Shown here in pieces: positions 31,743-40,253 of a DNA stretch of 53,033 nucleotides; the first letter of the stretch is position 1, and every line of letters begins with the position of its first letter. A model generated the notes under the pieces. It did not search any database, was not told the origin of the DNA, and saw only the letters and a program-made list of their open reading frames with translations. The position numbers were made by a program, and so were the translations under genes. The stretch comes from JAXDBM01 sp964460245 (GTDB taxonomy: Bacteria > Desulfobacterota > Syntrophia > Syntrophales > Fen-1087), in contig CAYWTL010000008.1 in NCBI GenBank assembly GCA_964460245.1, positions 1 through 53,033 on the forward strand, in the 5' to 3' direction.

Positions 31743-33134
31743 ATGCCTGAAAGCATCCGGTATTACAGCACCAACCATACCCTGAACGCCGAACGGACGG
31801 GATCTCCGCCCAGGGGTACGGTGCCGTTCCGGGAGGCCCTCCTCATGGGCCAGGCCCCGGACGAGGGCCTCTTCATGCCGGAGCGGATTCCCGGAATTTC
31901 CCTCGCTGAGATCGCCTCCCTGCGGGACAGGCCCTATACCGACGCGGCCCTGCTGGTCACGAGTGCGTTCCTGCGGGGTGAAATGCCGGAGGCCGAGCTC
32001 CGGAACATCATCGACGGCGCCTACCCCTTTGCGGTGCCGCTGGAGAAGGTGGCGGACAGAAAATACATCATGAGGCTGGATCAGGGGCCCACGGCATCCT
32101 TCAAGGATTTCGCGGCGCGCCTGATGGCCCGGCTGATGGGTCATTTCAAGGGCGCAGGCAACCGGCTGAACGTGCTGGTAGCCACCTCGGGCGACACGGG
32201 AAGCGCCGTCGGGGACGCCTTTCGGGGCGTCGAGGGCATCCAGGTTTTCATCGTCTATCCCCGCACGGAGGTCAGCGGCAGGCAGAAAAAGCAGCTCGAC
32301 ACCATCGGCGGCAACGTTCGGGCCATCTCTCTGGACGGGAAATTCGACGACTGCCAGAACCTCGTCAAGCAGGCCTTTGCCGACCCCGGCCTCGCGGGGC
32401 TCAGCCTGACCTCGGCCAACTCGATCAACTTCGGCCGGATCATGCCCCAGATCGTTTATTACGTCTACGCCTACGGACAGCTCGCCGATCCCGGAGAGGA
32501 AATCTTGTTCTCCGTCCCTTCCGGCAATTTCGGGAATGCCCTGGGATGCGAATACGCGCGGCGGATGGGGCTGCCGGTCAAAAGGCTGATCATGCCGACC
32601 AACGAGAACGACGAATTTCCAAGGTACTTGGAAACCGGCCGCTATGAGAAGGTATCTCCGTCGCGGGCCTGCCTGTCCAACGCGATGAACGTGGGGCATC
32701 CGAGCAACCTGGCCCGTTTTTTCGACCTGTATGGCGGAACGGTGGACCGGAACGGCACGGTCCATCGCTACCCGGACCGGGCCCGCATGAAAGAGAACAT
32801 TTTTTCAGTCAGCGTCTCCGACCGGGAAACCCTGGAAACCATCCGGCGGGCCTACGACGCTTACGGCGTGGTCCTGGAACCGCACGGCGCCGTCGGCTGG
32901 CGCGGGCTCGAGGCCTATCTGCTACAATCCGGGTACGCCGGTCTGTGCGTATCCCTTGAAACGGCCCACCCGGCCAAGTTTCCGGAGGAGATCCGGAAGA
33001 CCCTCGGCATCGACCCGGAAATGCCAGAGAGCATGAAAGGGCTGGACCGGAAAACCGGCGAGGCCGACCCGCTGCCGAACGACTACGCGCAGTTCCGGAA
33101 TTATCTGTTGCAGCGGCTGGAAAACAACCTCTGA
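31743..33134 (+). CDS. thrC: Threonine synthase
   Basis: 463 residues from ATG 31743 (another ATG at 31701 would add 14). PLP enzyme converting O-phosphohomoserine to threonine. Visible: N-terminal YYSTNHTLNAERTGSPPRGT, PLP lysine in GPTASFKDFA (Lys121), VLVATSGDTGSAVGDAF, VPSGNFGNALGCEYARRMG and VLEPHGAVGWRG. Length and order match the longer (E. coli/yeast-type) threonine synthases. No clear ribosome-binding site at either start. About 200 bases separate it from the mla operon; the alcohol dehydrogenase follows after 35 bases. Confidence 0.9.
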   Translation: MPESIRYYSTNHTLNAERTGSPPRGTVPFREALLMGQAPDEGLFMPERIPGISLAEIASLRDRPYTDAALLVTSAFLRGEMPEAELRNIIDGAYPFAVPLEKVADRKYIMRLDQGPTASFKDFAARLMARLMGHFKGAGNRLNVLVATSGDTGSAVGDAFRGVEGIQVFIVYPRTEVSGRQKKQLDTIGGNVRAISLDGKFDDCQNLVKQAFADPGLAGLSLTSANSINFGRIMPQIVYYVYAYGQLADPGEEILFSVPSGNFGNALGCEYARRMGLPVKRLIMPTNENDEFPRYLETGRYEKVSPSRACLSNAMNVGHPSNLARFFDLYGGTVDRNGTVHRYPDRARMKENIFSVSVSDRETLETIRRAYDAYGVVLEPHGAVGWRGLEAYLLQSGYAGLCVSLETAHPAKFPEEIRKTLGIDPEMPESMKGLDRKTGEADPLPNDYAQFRNYLLQRLENNL

Positions 33135-33169
33135 AGACACCCGCCCTCACCTTCGAAAGGACAGGAGCC

Positions 33170-34333
33170 ATGCAGAATTTCATTTTTGAGAACCCCACCC
33201 GCATCATCTTCGGACAGGGCCAGATCAGGAGGATCGGCACGGAAATCAAACCCTACGGCCGGAAGGCGCTGATGGTCTGCGGGGAAGGCAGCATTCGGAA
33301 AAACGGCATCTACGACCGGGTAGTCGCATCCCTGAGCGAGGCCGGGATTTCCCTCGTGGAATTCCCGGGCGTCCGGTCGAATCCGGTGCTGTCCCACGCG
33401 ATGAAGGGGATCGACCTGGCCAGGCGGGAAGCGGTGGAGGTTGTCCTGGCCGTCGGCGGCGGCAGCGTCATCGACACGGCCAAGACCATCGCCATGGGCG
33501 TCCGGGCGGAACACGACATCTGGGACTACTTCACGCGAAAGCAGGCGATCCGGGCCGCCCTCCCCTTGCTGACGGTGGTCACCGTCTCCGCCAGCGCCTC
33601 GGAGATGAACCCGGCGGCCGTCATGACGCGGGAAGAGGGTGCCGAGAAATTCAGCATCCGGTCCATGCACATTCAGCCGAAGGCTTCCGTTCTCGACCCC
33701 ACCGTTCTGTACAGCCTTTCGCCGGCCTACAGCGCCTACAGCGCCGTCGACGCGATCAGCCACATGCTGGAGGGATATTTCAACAACACGGCGCCCGAGT
33801 CGCCGCTCCAGGACCGTCTGGTCGAAGCGCTGACCCGGACGATCATGGAAAGCACCGGGATCATCCTTCAAGACCCGGCGAACTACAATGCGAGGGCCGC
33901 GATGATGTGGTCCGCCACGCTGGCCTTCAACGGGCTGACATCGGCGGGAATGGGCGTAATCAGCCTGCCCGTGCACATGATCGAGCACTCCCTGAGCGCC
34001 CTCTACGATGTGCCGCACGGGGCAGGTCTCTCGATCCTGACGCCGGGCTGGATGGATTATGCCGTCGAGAGCAATCCGAAGCGGTTTGCGCGGTTCGCCC
34101 GGGAGATCTTCGGGGTCGAAGATCGGGCCGACACGGAAGCGGCGCGTGAAGGGATCCGCCGCCTGAAGGCGTGGTTCACCGAAATCGGCAGCCCGACCTC
34201 GCTCGGCGAGGTCCGCATTCCGGCGGGGGACATCGACAGAATCACGGCAAACGCCTACCGCCTCGCCCAGGTCTGGCAGTTGACGGATTACACCCCCGAG
34301 GTGATCTCGGACATCCTCAGGCGCTGCCTGTAG
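33170..34333 (+). CDS. Iron-containing (group III) alcohol dehydrogenase
   Basis: 387 residues. NAD(P) loop VGGGSVIDTAKTIA, and metal ligands in DAISHMLEGYF, PVHMIEHSLSALYDVPHGAG (several His). Closest in pattern to YqhD/BdhA butanol-dehydrogenase-type enzymes that reduce aldehydes. AGGAG before the ATG. Substrate is unknown; the neighbours (threonine synthase, ketopantoate reductase) give no clear pathway. Confidence 0.88.
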   Translation: MQNFIFENPTRIIFGQGQIRRIGTEIKPYGRKALMVCGEGSIRKNGIYDRVVASLSEAGISLVEFPGVRSNPVLSHAMKGIDLARREAVEVVLAVGGGSVIDTAKTIAMGVRAEHDIWDYFTRKQAIRAALPLLTVVTVSASASEMNPAAVMTREEGAEKFSIRSMHIQPKASVLDPTVLYSLSPAYSAYSAVDAISHMLEGYFNNTAPESPLQDRLVEALTRTIMESTGIILQDPANYNARAAMMWSATLAFNGLTSAGMGVISLPVHMIEHSLSALYDVPHGAGLSILTPGWMDYAVESNPKRFARFAREIFGVEDRADTEAAREGIRRLKAWFTEIGSPTSLGEVRIPAGDIDRITANAYRLAQVWQLTDYTPEVISDILRRCL

Positions 34334-34408
34334 CCGCGGCCCGTCAAACCCGCCCCGGGCGCAGGCTCCGGCGGCACTTATTTTTTGCACCCGGAAGGAG
34401 GAAAATCA

Positions 34409-35329
34409 ATGCGAGCGGCAATCGTCGGAATGGGCGGCGTGGGAGGCTATTACGGGGGCAAGCTGGCCCTGCGGTATGCCGGATCCCCGGAACACCGGAT
34501 CATCTTCATCGCCCGGGGAGCGCACCTGAGGGCGATCCAGGAAAGCGGCCTGCGGCTCATGACCGTGGAGGGAGATTTTACCGCCGTCCCGGCGCTGGCC
34601 ACGGACATCCCGGTCGACGCGGGGCCCTTCGACCTCGTCCTCTTCTGCGTCAAGAGCTACGGCCTCGAAGAGGCGGCGCGCCGTTTCAGCGGCAACATTC
34701 ATGACCGGACCGTGATCGTTCCCCTGCTGAACGGCGTCAACACAGCCGAGCGTCTACGGGCGGTGCTGCCGAAAGGCATCATCCTCGGCGGCTGCGTCTA
34801 CATCAGCACGCGGATCGAAGGCCCGGGCGCCGTCCGCCAGGTCGGCGGCTCCTGCCAGTTCGTCTTCGGCCCGGAACCGGAAACGGACGCGGAACCGTTC
34901 CGGCCCGTCGAGCGTTTTCTGAAAGACGCCGGCATTCGGGCGGAGCTCGTTTCCGACATCCGCATCCCGCTGTGGACCAAATACATCTTCATCGATCCGA
35001 TGGCCGGCCTGACGGCCATGCTGGGAAAAGCGTTCGGCGAGATTCTGGAAGACGGGGAACGGAAACAGATGCTGGCGGTGCTCATGCGGGAAGTCGCGGA
35101 GGTGGCGAAGGCCCAGGGCGTCGCGCTGCCGGAGGACATCGTACCAGCCACGATCGCCAAGGCGGGCGCCTTCCCAAAGGAGACCAAGACATCCTTCCAA
35201 CTGGATTTCGAAAAGGGGAACCCCGTCGAGACGGACATCTTCACCGGTTACATGGTCGATGCCGGGAAGAAACTGGGGATCCCCGTGCCGCTGCACGAGA
35301 AGGTTCATGCCGCCCTGCTGAGCAGGTAG
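34409..35329 (+). CDS. panE: 2-dehydropantoate 2-reductase family protein (ApbA/PanE)
   Basis: 306 residues. NADP loop AAIVGMGGVGGYYGGKLA at the N-terminus, VLFCVKSYGLEEA, LLNGVNTAERL and the C-terminal helical domain with a KYIFIDPMAGLTAM segment and TSFQLDFEKGNPVETDIFTG. Reduces ketopantoate in pantothenate/CoA synthesis, although the family also contains other 2-oxoacid reductases. The ATG at 34409 has GGAAGGAGG upstream. Confidence 0.85.
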   Translation: MRAAIVGMGGVGGYYGGKLALRYAGSPEHRIIFIARGAHLRAIQESGLRLMTVEGDFTAVPALATDIPVDAGPFDLVLFCVKSYGLEEAARRFSGNIHDRTVIVPLLNGVNTAERLRAVLPKGIILGGCVYISTRIEGPGAVRQVGGSCQFVFGPEPETDAEPFRPVERFLKDAGIRAELVSDIRIPLWTKYIFIDPMAGLTAMLGKAFGEILEDGERKQMLAVLMREVAEVAKAQGVALPEDIVPATIAKAGAFPKETKTSFQLDFEKGNPVETDIFTGYMVDAGKKLGIPVPLHEKVHAALLSR

Positions 35330-35345
35330 TCAGCGGCGGGCCCGC

Positions 35346-35576
35346 CTACTCCAGCGGGTGAATGCCTTCGATCTCCACCCTTCCCGAAAGGGCCTGCCGG
35401 ACCTTTTCCCGGAAAACCTCCGGGAACCGCAGGCAGACGCCGCAATCGGAGCTCAGGTGGCGGGGAACGGGAATCAGCTTGAAGGGGATGCCCTCGCCCT
35501 TCAGGATCTTTTCCGCCTTCAGCGCATGGCTCACCGATACGAACAGGACGACGCGAAAGTTTTCTTGCGGCGTCAT
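35346..35576 (-). CDS. DUF3343 (putative Se/S carrier-like) protein
   Basis: 76 residues: FVSVSHALKAEKILKGEGIPFKLIPVPRHLSSDCGVCLRF. The SSDCGVCLRF segment with a CxxC pair is the DUF3343 signature. The family is proposed to carry selenium or sulfur, and it often occurs beside cysteine desulfurases of this type. ATG overlaps the stop of the cysteine desulfurase gene (ATGA), so the two are coupled. Confidence 0.85.
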   Translation of the reverse strand: MTPQENFRVVLFVSVSHALKAEKILKGEGIPFKLIPVPRHLSSDCGVCLRFPEVFREKVRQALSGRVEIEGIHPLE

Positions 35577-36754
35577 GGCCGGATCCCCTGACCCGCCAGT
35601 TCGCGGACCGCCTCCAGGGCCCTGGCGACCTGCTCCTCCGTATTGAAAAAGCCGAAGCTGAAACGGATCGTCCCGGTGGGATAGGCGCCGATCGTTCTGT
35701 GCGCCGCGGGGGCGCAGTGCAGCCCAGGCCTCGTCATGATCCCGAAACGTTCATCCAGCGCCATCGCGACCGCCGCGAGGTCCAGGCCTCGAATGCCGAT
35801 CGAAACAACGGGCATCTGCCGGGACGGGTCCTTCAGTCCGTAAACCTGCACCCCTTCCAGGTTCTCGATCCCCGCCAGAAAGAGCCCGGTCAGCCTTTCC
35901 TCATGGGCCCGAATGCTTGCGACCCCCCGGTTCGCGACGAATCCGACCCCGGCATCCAGGCCGGCCATGCCGACGGTGTTCGGGGTGCCCGATTCGTAGC
36001 AGTCGGGCATAAAGTCCGGCTGCTCCTCCAGTTCGGAGCGGCTTCCCGTGCCTCCCCGCATGATGGGCGAGATCTCCTTTTCGAGGCCCTTCCGCATATA
36101 GAGCCCCCCCGTTCCCTGCGGGCCGAACAGGGACTTGTGCCCCGTGAACGCCATCAGGTCGATCTGCATGGCCTGCACATCGATGGGAAGGGCGCCCGCG
36201 GTCTGCGCGGCATCCACGCAGAACACGACGCCATGCTCCCGGGCGATCCGGCCCACCGCGGCGACGGGCATGATGGTTCCGGTGACATTGGAGGCGTGGG
36301 TCAGGACGATTGCCCGGGTGTCCTTTCGGACGGCCCGGGCGACATCCGCAGGGTCGAGTTCCCCCGCGGGAGAGCAGGGGACCACGGTCAGAACCACGCC
36401 CGAAGGCTCCAGGGCGCGCAGGGGCCGCATGACCGAATTGTGCTCCATGCCGGACGTGATGACATGGTCGCCCGGCTTCAGCAGCCCGCAGATGGCGATA
36501 TTCAGGGCTTCCGTCGCGTTCTTCGTCAGAATGATTCGAAGGGAGTCGGAAACGCCGAACAGCCCGGCCAGGCTTTCCCGCGCATTGAACAGAATCCGTC
36601 CCGCCTCGATGGAAAGCCGGTGTCCGGAGCGTCCAGGACTTCCCCCCGCTTCGCGCAGGCAGTGCGCCATGGCTTCCAGCGTTTCCGCGGGTTTCGGAAA
36701 GGTGGTCGCGGCATTGTCAAAATAGATCAACGATTCAGGCATGATCCGGTTCAT
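35573..36754 (-). CDS. Class-V aminotransferase-fold cysteine desulfurase (SufS/CsdA-like)
   Basis: 393 residues from the ATG at 36754 (AGGGA just upstream). IYFDNAATTFPKP at the N-terminus; PLP lysine Lys207 in FTGHKSLFGPQG; HASNVTGTIMPV; catalytic Cys347 in RPGLHCAPAAHRTIG. It releases sulfur (or selenium) from cysteine (or selenocysteine) as an enzyme persulfide. Coupling to the DUF3343 gene suggests delivery to that small carrier, possibly for selenium use together with SelD encoded 9 kb away; this is inference. Confidence 0.88.
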   Translation of the reverse strand: MNRIMPESLIYFDNAATTFPKPAETLEAMAHCLREAGGSPGRSGHRLSIEAGRILFNARESLAGLFGVSDSLRIILTKNATEALNIAICGLLKPGDHVITSGMEHNSVMRPLRALEPSGVVLTVVPCSPAGELDPADVARAVRKDTRAIVLTHASNVTGTIMPVAAVGRIAREHGVVFCVDAAQTAGALPIDVQAMQIDLMAFTGHKSLFGPQGTGGLYMRKGLEKEISPIMRGGTGSRSELEEQPDFMPDCYESGTPNTVGMAGLDAGVGFVANRGVASIRAHEERLTGLFLAGIENLEGVQVYGLKDPSRQMPVVSIGIRGLDLAAVAMALDERFGIMTRPGLHCAPAAHRTIGAYPTGTIRFSFGFFNTEEQVARALEAVRELAGQGIRP

Positions 36755-36904
36755 CTGTTCCCTGACAGGCGCTGCTTCGGCGGATCTATGCATGATTCGC
36801 CCCCCGCGCAGCGGTTTAGCCGCCCGGAATTCTCCGCCTCTTGGATGGAATCGTGAGGCAGGAGTCAAATTCGTTTTTGGCGATCCGCATCGGCCGGGCC
36901 GCCC

Positions 36905-38011
36905 CTACAGAAGCGATCTCAGCGCGCCAAGGAACCGGGATACATTCTCCGGCCGCGCGGTATGCCCCATCAGGCCGATCCGCCAGATCTTGCCGGCCAG
37001 CGGCCCCAGACCGCCGCCGATTTCAATCTGGAATTCGCTGCGCAGATGCTTCCGGACGGCAAGATCGTCCACATCCTCGGGAATGCGCACGGTGTTGAGC
37101 ATGGGCAGGCGGCAGGGCTCCTCCACCAGCATCTCCAGACCGAGGTCCCACAGTCCCCGGACCAGCGCCTCATGGCTCTCCCGGTGCCGCTGAAAGACCG
37201 CTTCGAGCCCCTCCGCCAGAATCAGTTGCAGGGCCTCGTAAAGCCCGTAGAGCATGTTCACGGGGGCCGTGTGGTGGTAAACCCTCTGGGCGCCCCAGTA
37301 GTTGGCGATCAGGGAAAGGTCGAGGTACCAGTTGGGCACTTTGGCCTTGCGCCCGCCCAGCCTGGCCATAGCCCTTTCGGAAAAGGACAGGGGCGCGAGT
37401 CCGGGGGGGCAGGACAGGCACTTCTGCGTTCCGCTGTAGAGGGCGTCGATACCCCAGTCGTCCATGCGGACCTCGATGCCGCCCAGGCTGGTCACCGCAT
37501 CCACCAGGTACAGGGTGTCGGACCCCGCCACGGCTTGCCCGATTTCGGCCACCGGGTTCACCACCCCGGTGGATGTCTCCGCGTGGACAACCGCGACGAT
37601 CCGGTAATTCCCCTGCCGGATCCTGCCGGCAGCCTGCTCCGGATCGACGGGCGTCCCCCAGGGGAATTCGAGCGCGTCCACCCGGGCGCCCAGACGGGCG
37701 GCCACCTCGCGCATGCGCACGCCGAAAACCCCGTTGATGAGGATCAGGACGCTGTCGCCCGGCTCCACGAGATTGACGAAGCAGGCCTCCATACCGGCCG
37801 ATCCGGTGCCGGAAAGGGGGACCGTCATGGCATTGCCGGTGTTCATGATCCGCTTCAGCATGTCCTTGATCTCATCCATGATGTTCAGGAAATGGGGGTC
37901 CAGGTGCCCGAGGGTCCTGCGACTCAGCGCCCGATACACCTCATCGGGGACGCAGGATGGCCCGGGACCCATGAGCAGGATGTCTTCGATGCCATCCAGC
38001 AGATTCTTCAT
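36905..38011 (-). CDS. Class V aminotransferase, serine-pyruvate/alanine-glyoxylate type
   Basis: 368 residues from ATG 38011 (AAAGGAG upstream). LLMGPGPSCVPDEVYRAL, GTGSAGMEACFVNL, VHAETSTGV, DAVTSLGG and PLP lysine Lys197 in YSGTQKCLSCPPGL are the marks of the serine-pyruvate/alanine-glyoxylate aminotransferase group. Transfers amino groups between alanine or serine and glyoxylate or pyruvate. First gene behind a strong promoter; the cysteine desulfurase starts 150 bases downstream and may be in the same transcript. Confidence 0.88.
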   Translation of the reverse strand: MKNLLDGIEDILLMGPGPSCVPDEVYRALSRRTLGHLDPHFLNIMDEIKDMLKRIMNTGNAMTVPLSGTGSAGMEACFVNLVEPGDSVLILINGVFGVRMREVAARLGARVDALEFPWGTPVDPEQAAGRIRQGNYRIVAVVHAETSTGVVNPVAEIGQAVAGSDTLYLVDAVTSLGGIEVRMDDWGIDALYSGTQKCLSCPPGLAPLSFSERAMARLGGRKAKVPNWYLDLSLIANYWGAQRVYHHTAPVNMLYGLYEALQLILAEGLEAVFQRHRESHEALVRGLWDLGLEMLVEEPCRLPMLNTVRIPEDVDDLAVRKHLRSEFQIEIGGGLGPLAGKIWRIGLMGHTARPENVSRFLGALRSLL

Positions 38012-38056
38012 GTCCGTTTCTCCTTTCACGCTTCGGCATGGCCGATACGATTCTGG

Positions 38057-38084
38057 ATCATACCGCAAAGGCGCAAATTGTCAA
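38057..38084 (-). promoter_or_regulatory. Sigma70-type promoter of the aminotransferase gene
   Basis: On the minus strand TTGACA (38079-38084), 16-base spacer, TATGAT (38057-38062). Nearly perfect boxes; the ATG is 45 bases further. Confidence 0.7.
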
Positions 38085-38202
38085 CGGGGCATATTAGAGC
38101 ACCCATTTGCTGATTGATTTTTACAGAAACGATTGGCATATAAATAGTGAATGGAGAATCGAGTCGGTTTCAGTCGGCGGATTTGTGGAATCGACTGGGC
38201 AT

Positions 38203-38361
38203 ATGGAAAGGGAATCGGCTGTGGTTTCGAAAATCATCGACAACACCCGGCGCGTTTTTCAGGTCATCAACGAACAGTGCAAAAGGATTAAGTATAAAAG
38301 GGGGCTCATCAGGCCGCAACCGTGGATCATCAGGATGATTGCGGAAGTTGCTCCGTTGCGG
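38203..38361 (+). pseudogene. Remnant of a MarR-family regulator (N-terminal ~53 residues)
   Basis: The frame VVSKIIDNTRRVFQVINEQC followed by RGLIRPQPWIIRMIAEVAPLR resembles the first helices of MarR-type regulators (usual GLTGPQLWALKVIAE.GPLRVSDLA). After PLR the similarity stops and the frame runs through Gly/Pro-rich sequence to 38457 without the DNA-recognition helix. I checked the other frames and found no continuation, so it is a truncation rather than a simple frameshift. It lies directly before the trehalose genes and may be their lost regulator. Confidence 0.55.
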
Positions 38362-38453
38362 TGGGTTGATCCTTCGGGTCGAGGCGGCGGAGGCGTTTGG
38401 TTTTTGAACGGCGGAGTAGATCCCCTCGAACCCGGCCGAGAGAGAGGTCTCGC

Positions 38454-40244
38454 ATGAACAGCACCTTGGATATTGCCCTGGTCGGCAACTGCAGAATCGG
38501 GGCCCTGATCGACTCCGCAGGAGAGATCGTCTGGTGCTGCCTTCCGCGCTTCGACGGCGACCCCGCCTTCTGTTCCCTGCTCCAGGAACACGCCCCGGGT
38601 GAAGGGAAGGGCTATTGTACCATCGAGCTGGCGGATATGGTGGCCTCCGAGCAATCCTATCTCCCGAACTCCGCCGTGCTGACGACGCGCCTGACCGACA
38701 AACGCGGCGGCAGGATCGAGATTACCGATTTTAGCCCCCGCTTCCGCCAGTACGGCCGAATGTTCACCCCGATGATGCTGATCCGTCAGGTGCGCCGCCT
38801 TCAGGGAAGCCCGAGAATCCGCATCCGCGTTCGTCCGGCCTTCGATTACGGACGGGAATGCTGCGGCGCCACCTGCGGGAGCCATCATATCCGCTACGTG
38901 TCCCCCGACTGGGTCCTGAGGCTGACCACCGACGCGTCCATCACGACCATCCTCCAGGAAATCCCCTTTCTGCTGGAAGACCGCGTGAACCTGATCTTCG
39001 GTCCCGACGAGACGATCCCGGAGGCGATCGGGGAACTGGCCCGCCGATTCCGGTGCGAAACGCTCGACTTCTGGCGCGGATGGGTGCGCGACCTGGGCAT
39101 CCCCTTCGAGTGGCAGGACGAGGTCATTCGGGCCGCCATCACCCTGAAGCTCAACGCCTTCGACGACACCGGCGCGATCATCGCCGCCATGACCACGTCC
39201 GTTCCGGAAGCGCCGGATTCCGCGCGGAACTGGGATTACCGCTACTGCTGGGTGCGGGACGCCTATTTTGTGGTGAACGCCCTGAACCGGCTGGGCACGA
39301 CCCACACCATGGAGCGCTACATCGGCTACCTGGTCAACGTAGCCGCGGCAGCGACGGACGGAACGCTCCAGCCGGTTTACGGCATCGACGGCCGAGCTTG
39401 TCTGGAGGAGCGGGAGGTCGAAACCCTTTCCGGTTACCGCGGGATGGGACCGGTTCGGGTGGGCAACGAGGCCTACAAAATGCAGCAGCACGATGTGTAC
39501 GGTTCCGCCGTCCTGGCCATGGCGCACGCCTTTTTCGATCGCCGGCTGATGCATCGCGGGGACCGGGCCCTGTTTCATCGCCTTGAACCGCTGGGTGAAA
39601 CCGCCGTCCGGGTACACGACCAGCCGGACGCGGGGCTTTGGGAATTGCGCGGGACCCGCAGGGTACACACCTTCTCCAGTATCATGTGCTGGGCAGCCTG
39701 CGACCGCCTCTCCCGCATCGCGGCCAGCCTCGGCCTCGAAGACCGTTCCCGCCACTGGGCAGGCCAGGCGGCTCGGATTCACGCCGTCATCTGTGCGCAA
39801 GCCTGGAACGGGCGGAGAAAAACCTTCGCCGCCTCCTTCGGCGGAGAAGCGCTGGACGCCAGCCTGCTGCTGATGCACGACGTGGGGTTCCTCGCGGCGG
39901 ACGATCCCCGCTTTGCCTCCACCGTATCCGCCATCGAAAAGGATCTGCGCAAGGGCGATTACATCTTCCGTTACATCGACCCGGACGATTTCGGCGCGCC
40001 CGTGAACGCCTTCGTCGTCTGCACCTACTGGTATATCTACGCCCTCGCGGCGCTGGGACGGGCGGAAGAGGCGCGCAGCCTGTTCGAGAACCTGCTTTCC
40101 CGGCACAACCGGCACGGGCTCATCGCGGAGCATCTGGATGTTCGCACCGGAGAACAGTGGGGAAACTTTGTCCAGACCTACAGCATGGTCGGTCTGGTCA
40201 ATGCCGCCATCCGGTTGAGCAAACGGTGGGATCATGTGTTTTAG
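38454..40244 (+). CDS. GH15-family glycoside hydrolase (glucoamylase/trehalase type)
   Basis: 596 residues from ATG 38454 (GAGAGAGG upstream). An N-terminal beta domain starting ALVGNCRIGALIDSAGEIVW and DFSPRF is followed by an (alpha/alpha)6 barrel with NWDYRYCWVRDAYFVVNAL (259-277), GLWELRG (catalytic acid region) and HTFSSIMCWAACDR. No signal peptide, so cytoplasmic. Sitting in front of otsA and otsB, a role in trehalose breakdown or glucan hydrolysis is likely; substrate cannot be fixed from sequence. Confidence 0.88.
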   Translation: MNSTLDIALVGNCRIGALIDSAGEIVWCCLPRFDGDPAFCSLLQEHAPGEGKGYCTIELADMVASEQSYLPNSAVLTTRLTDKRGGRIEITDFSPRFRQYGRMFTPMMLIRQVRRLQGSPRIRIRVRPAFDYGRECCGATCGSHHIRYVSPDWVLRLTTDASITTILQEIPFLLEDRVNLIFGPDETIPEAIGELARRFRCETLDFWRGWVRDLGIPFEWQDEVIRAAITLKLNAFDDTGAIIAAMTTSVPEAPDSARNWDYRYCWVRDAYFVVNALNRLGTTHTMERYIGYLVNVAAAATDGTLQPVYGIDGRACLEEREVETLSGYRGMGPVRVGNEAYKMQQHDVYGSAVLAMAHAFFDRRLMHRGDRALFHRLEPLGETAVRVHDQPDAGLWELRGTRRVHTFSSIMCWAACDRLSRIAASLGLEDRSRHWAGQAARIHAVICAQAWNGRRKTFAASFGGEALDASLLLMHDVGFLAADDPRFASTVSAIEKDLRKGDYIFRYIDPDDFGAPVNAFVVCTYWYIYALAALGRAEEARSLFENLLSRHNRHGLIAEHLDVRTGEQWGNFVQTYSMVGLVNAAIRLSKRWDHVF

Positions 40245-40253
40245 GAGAAACTC

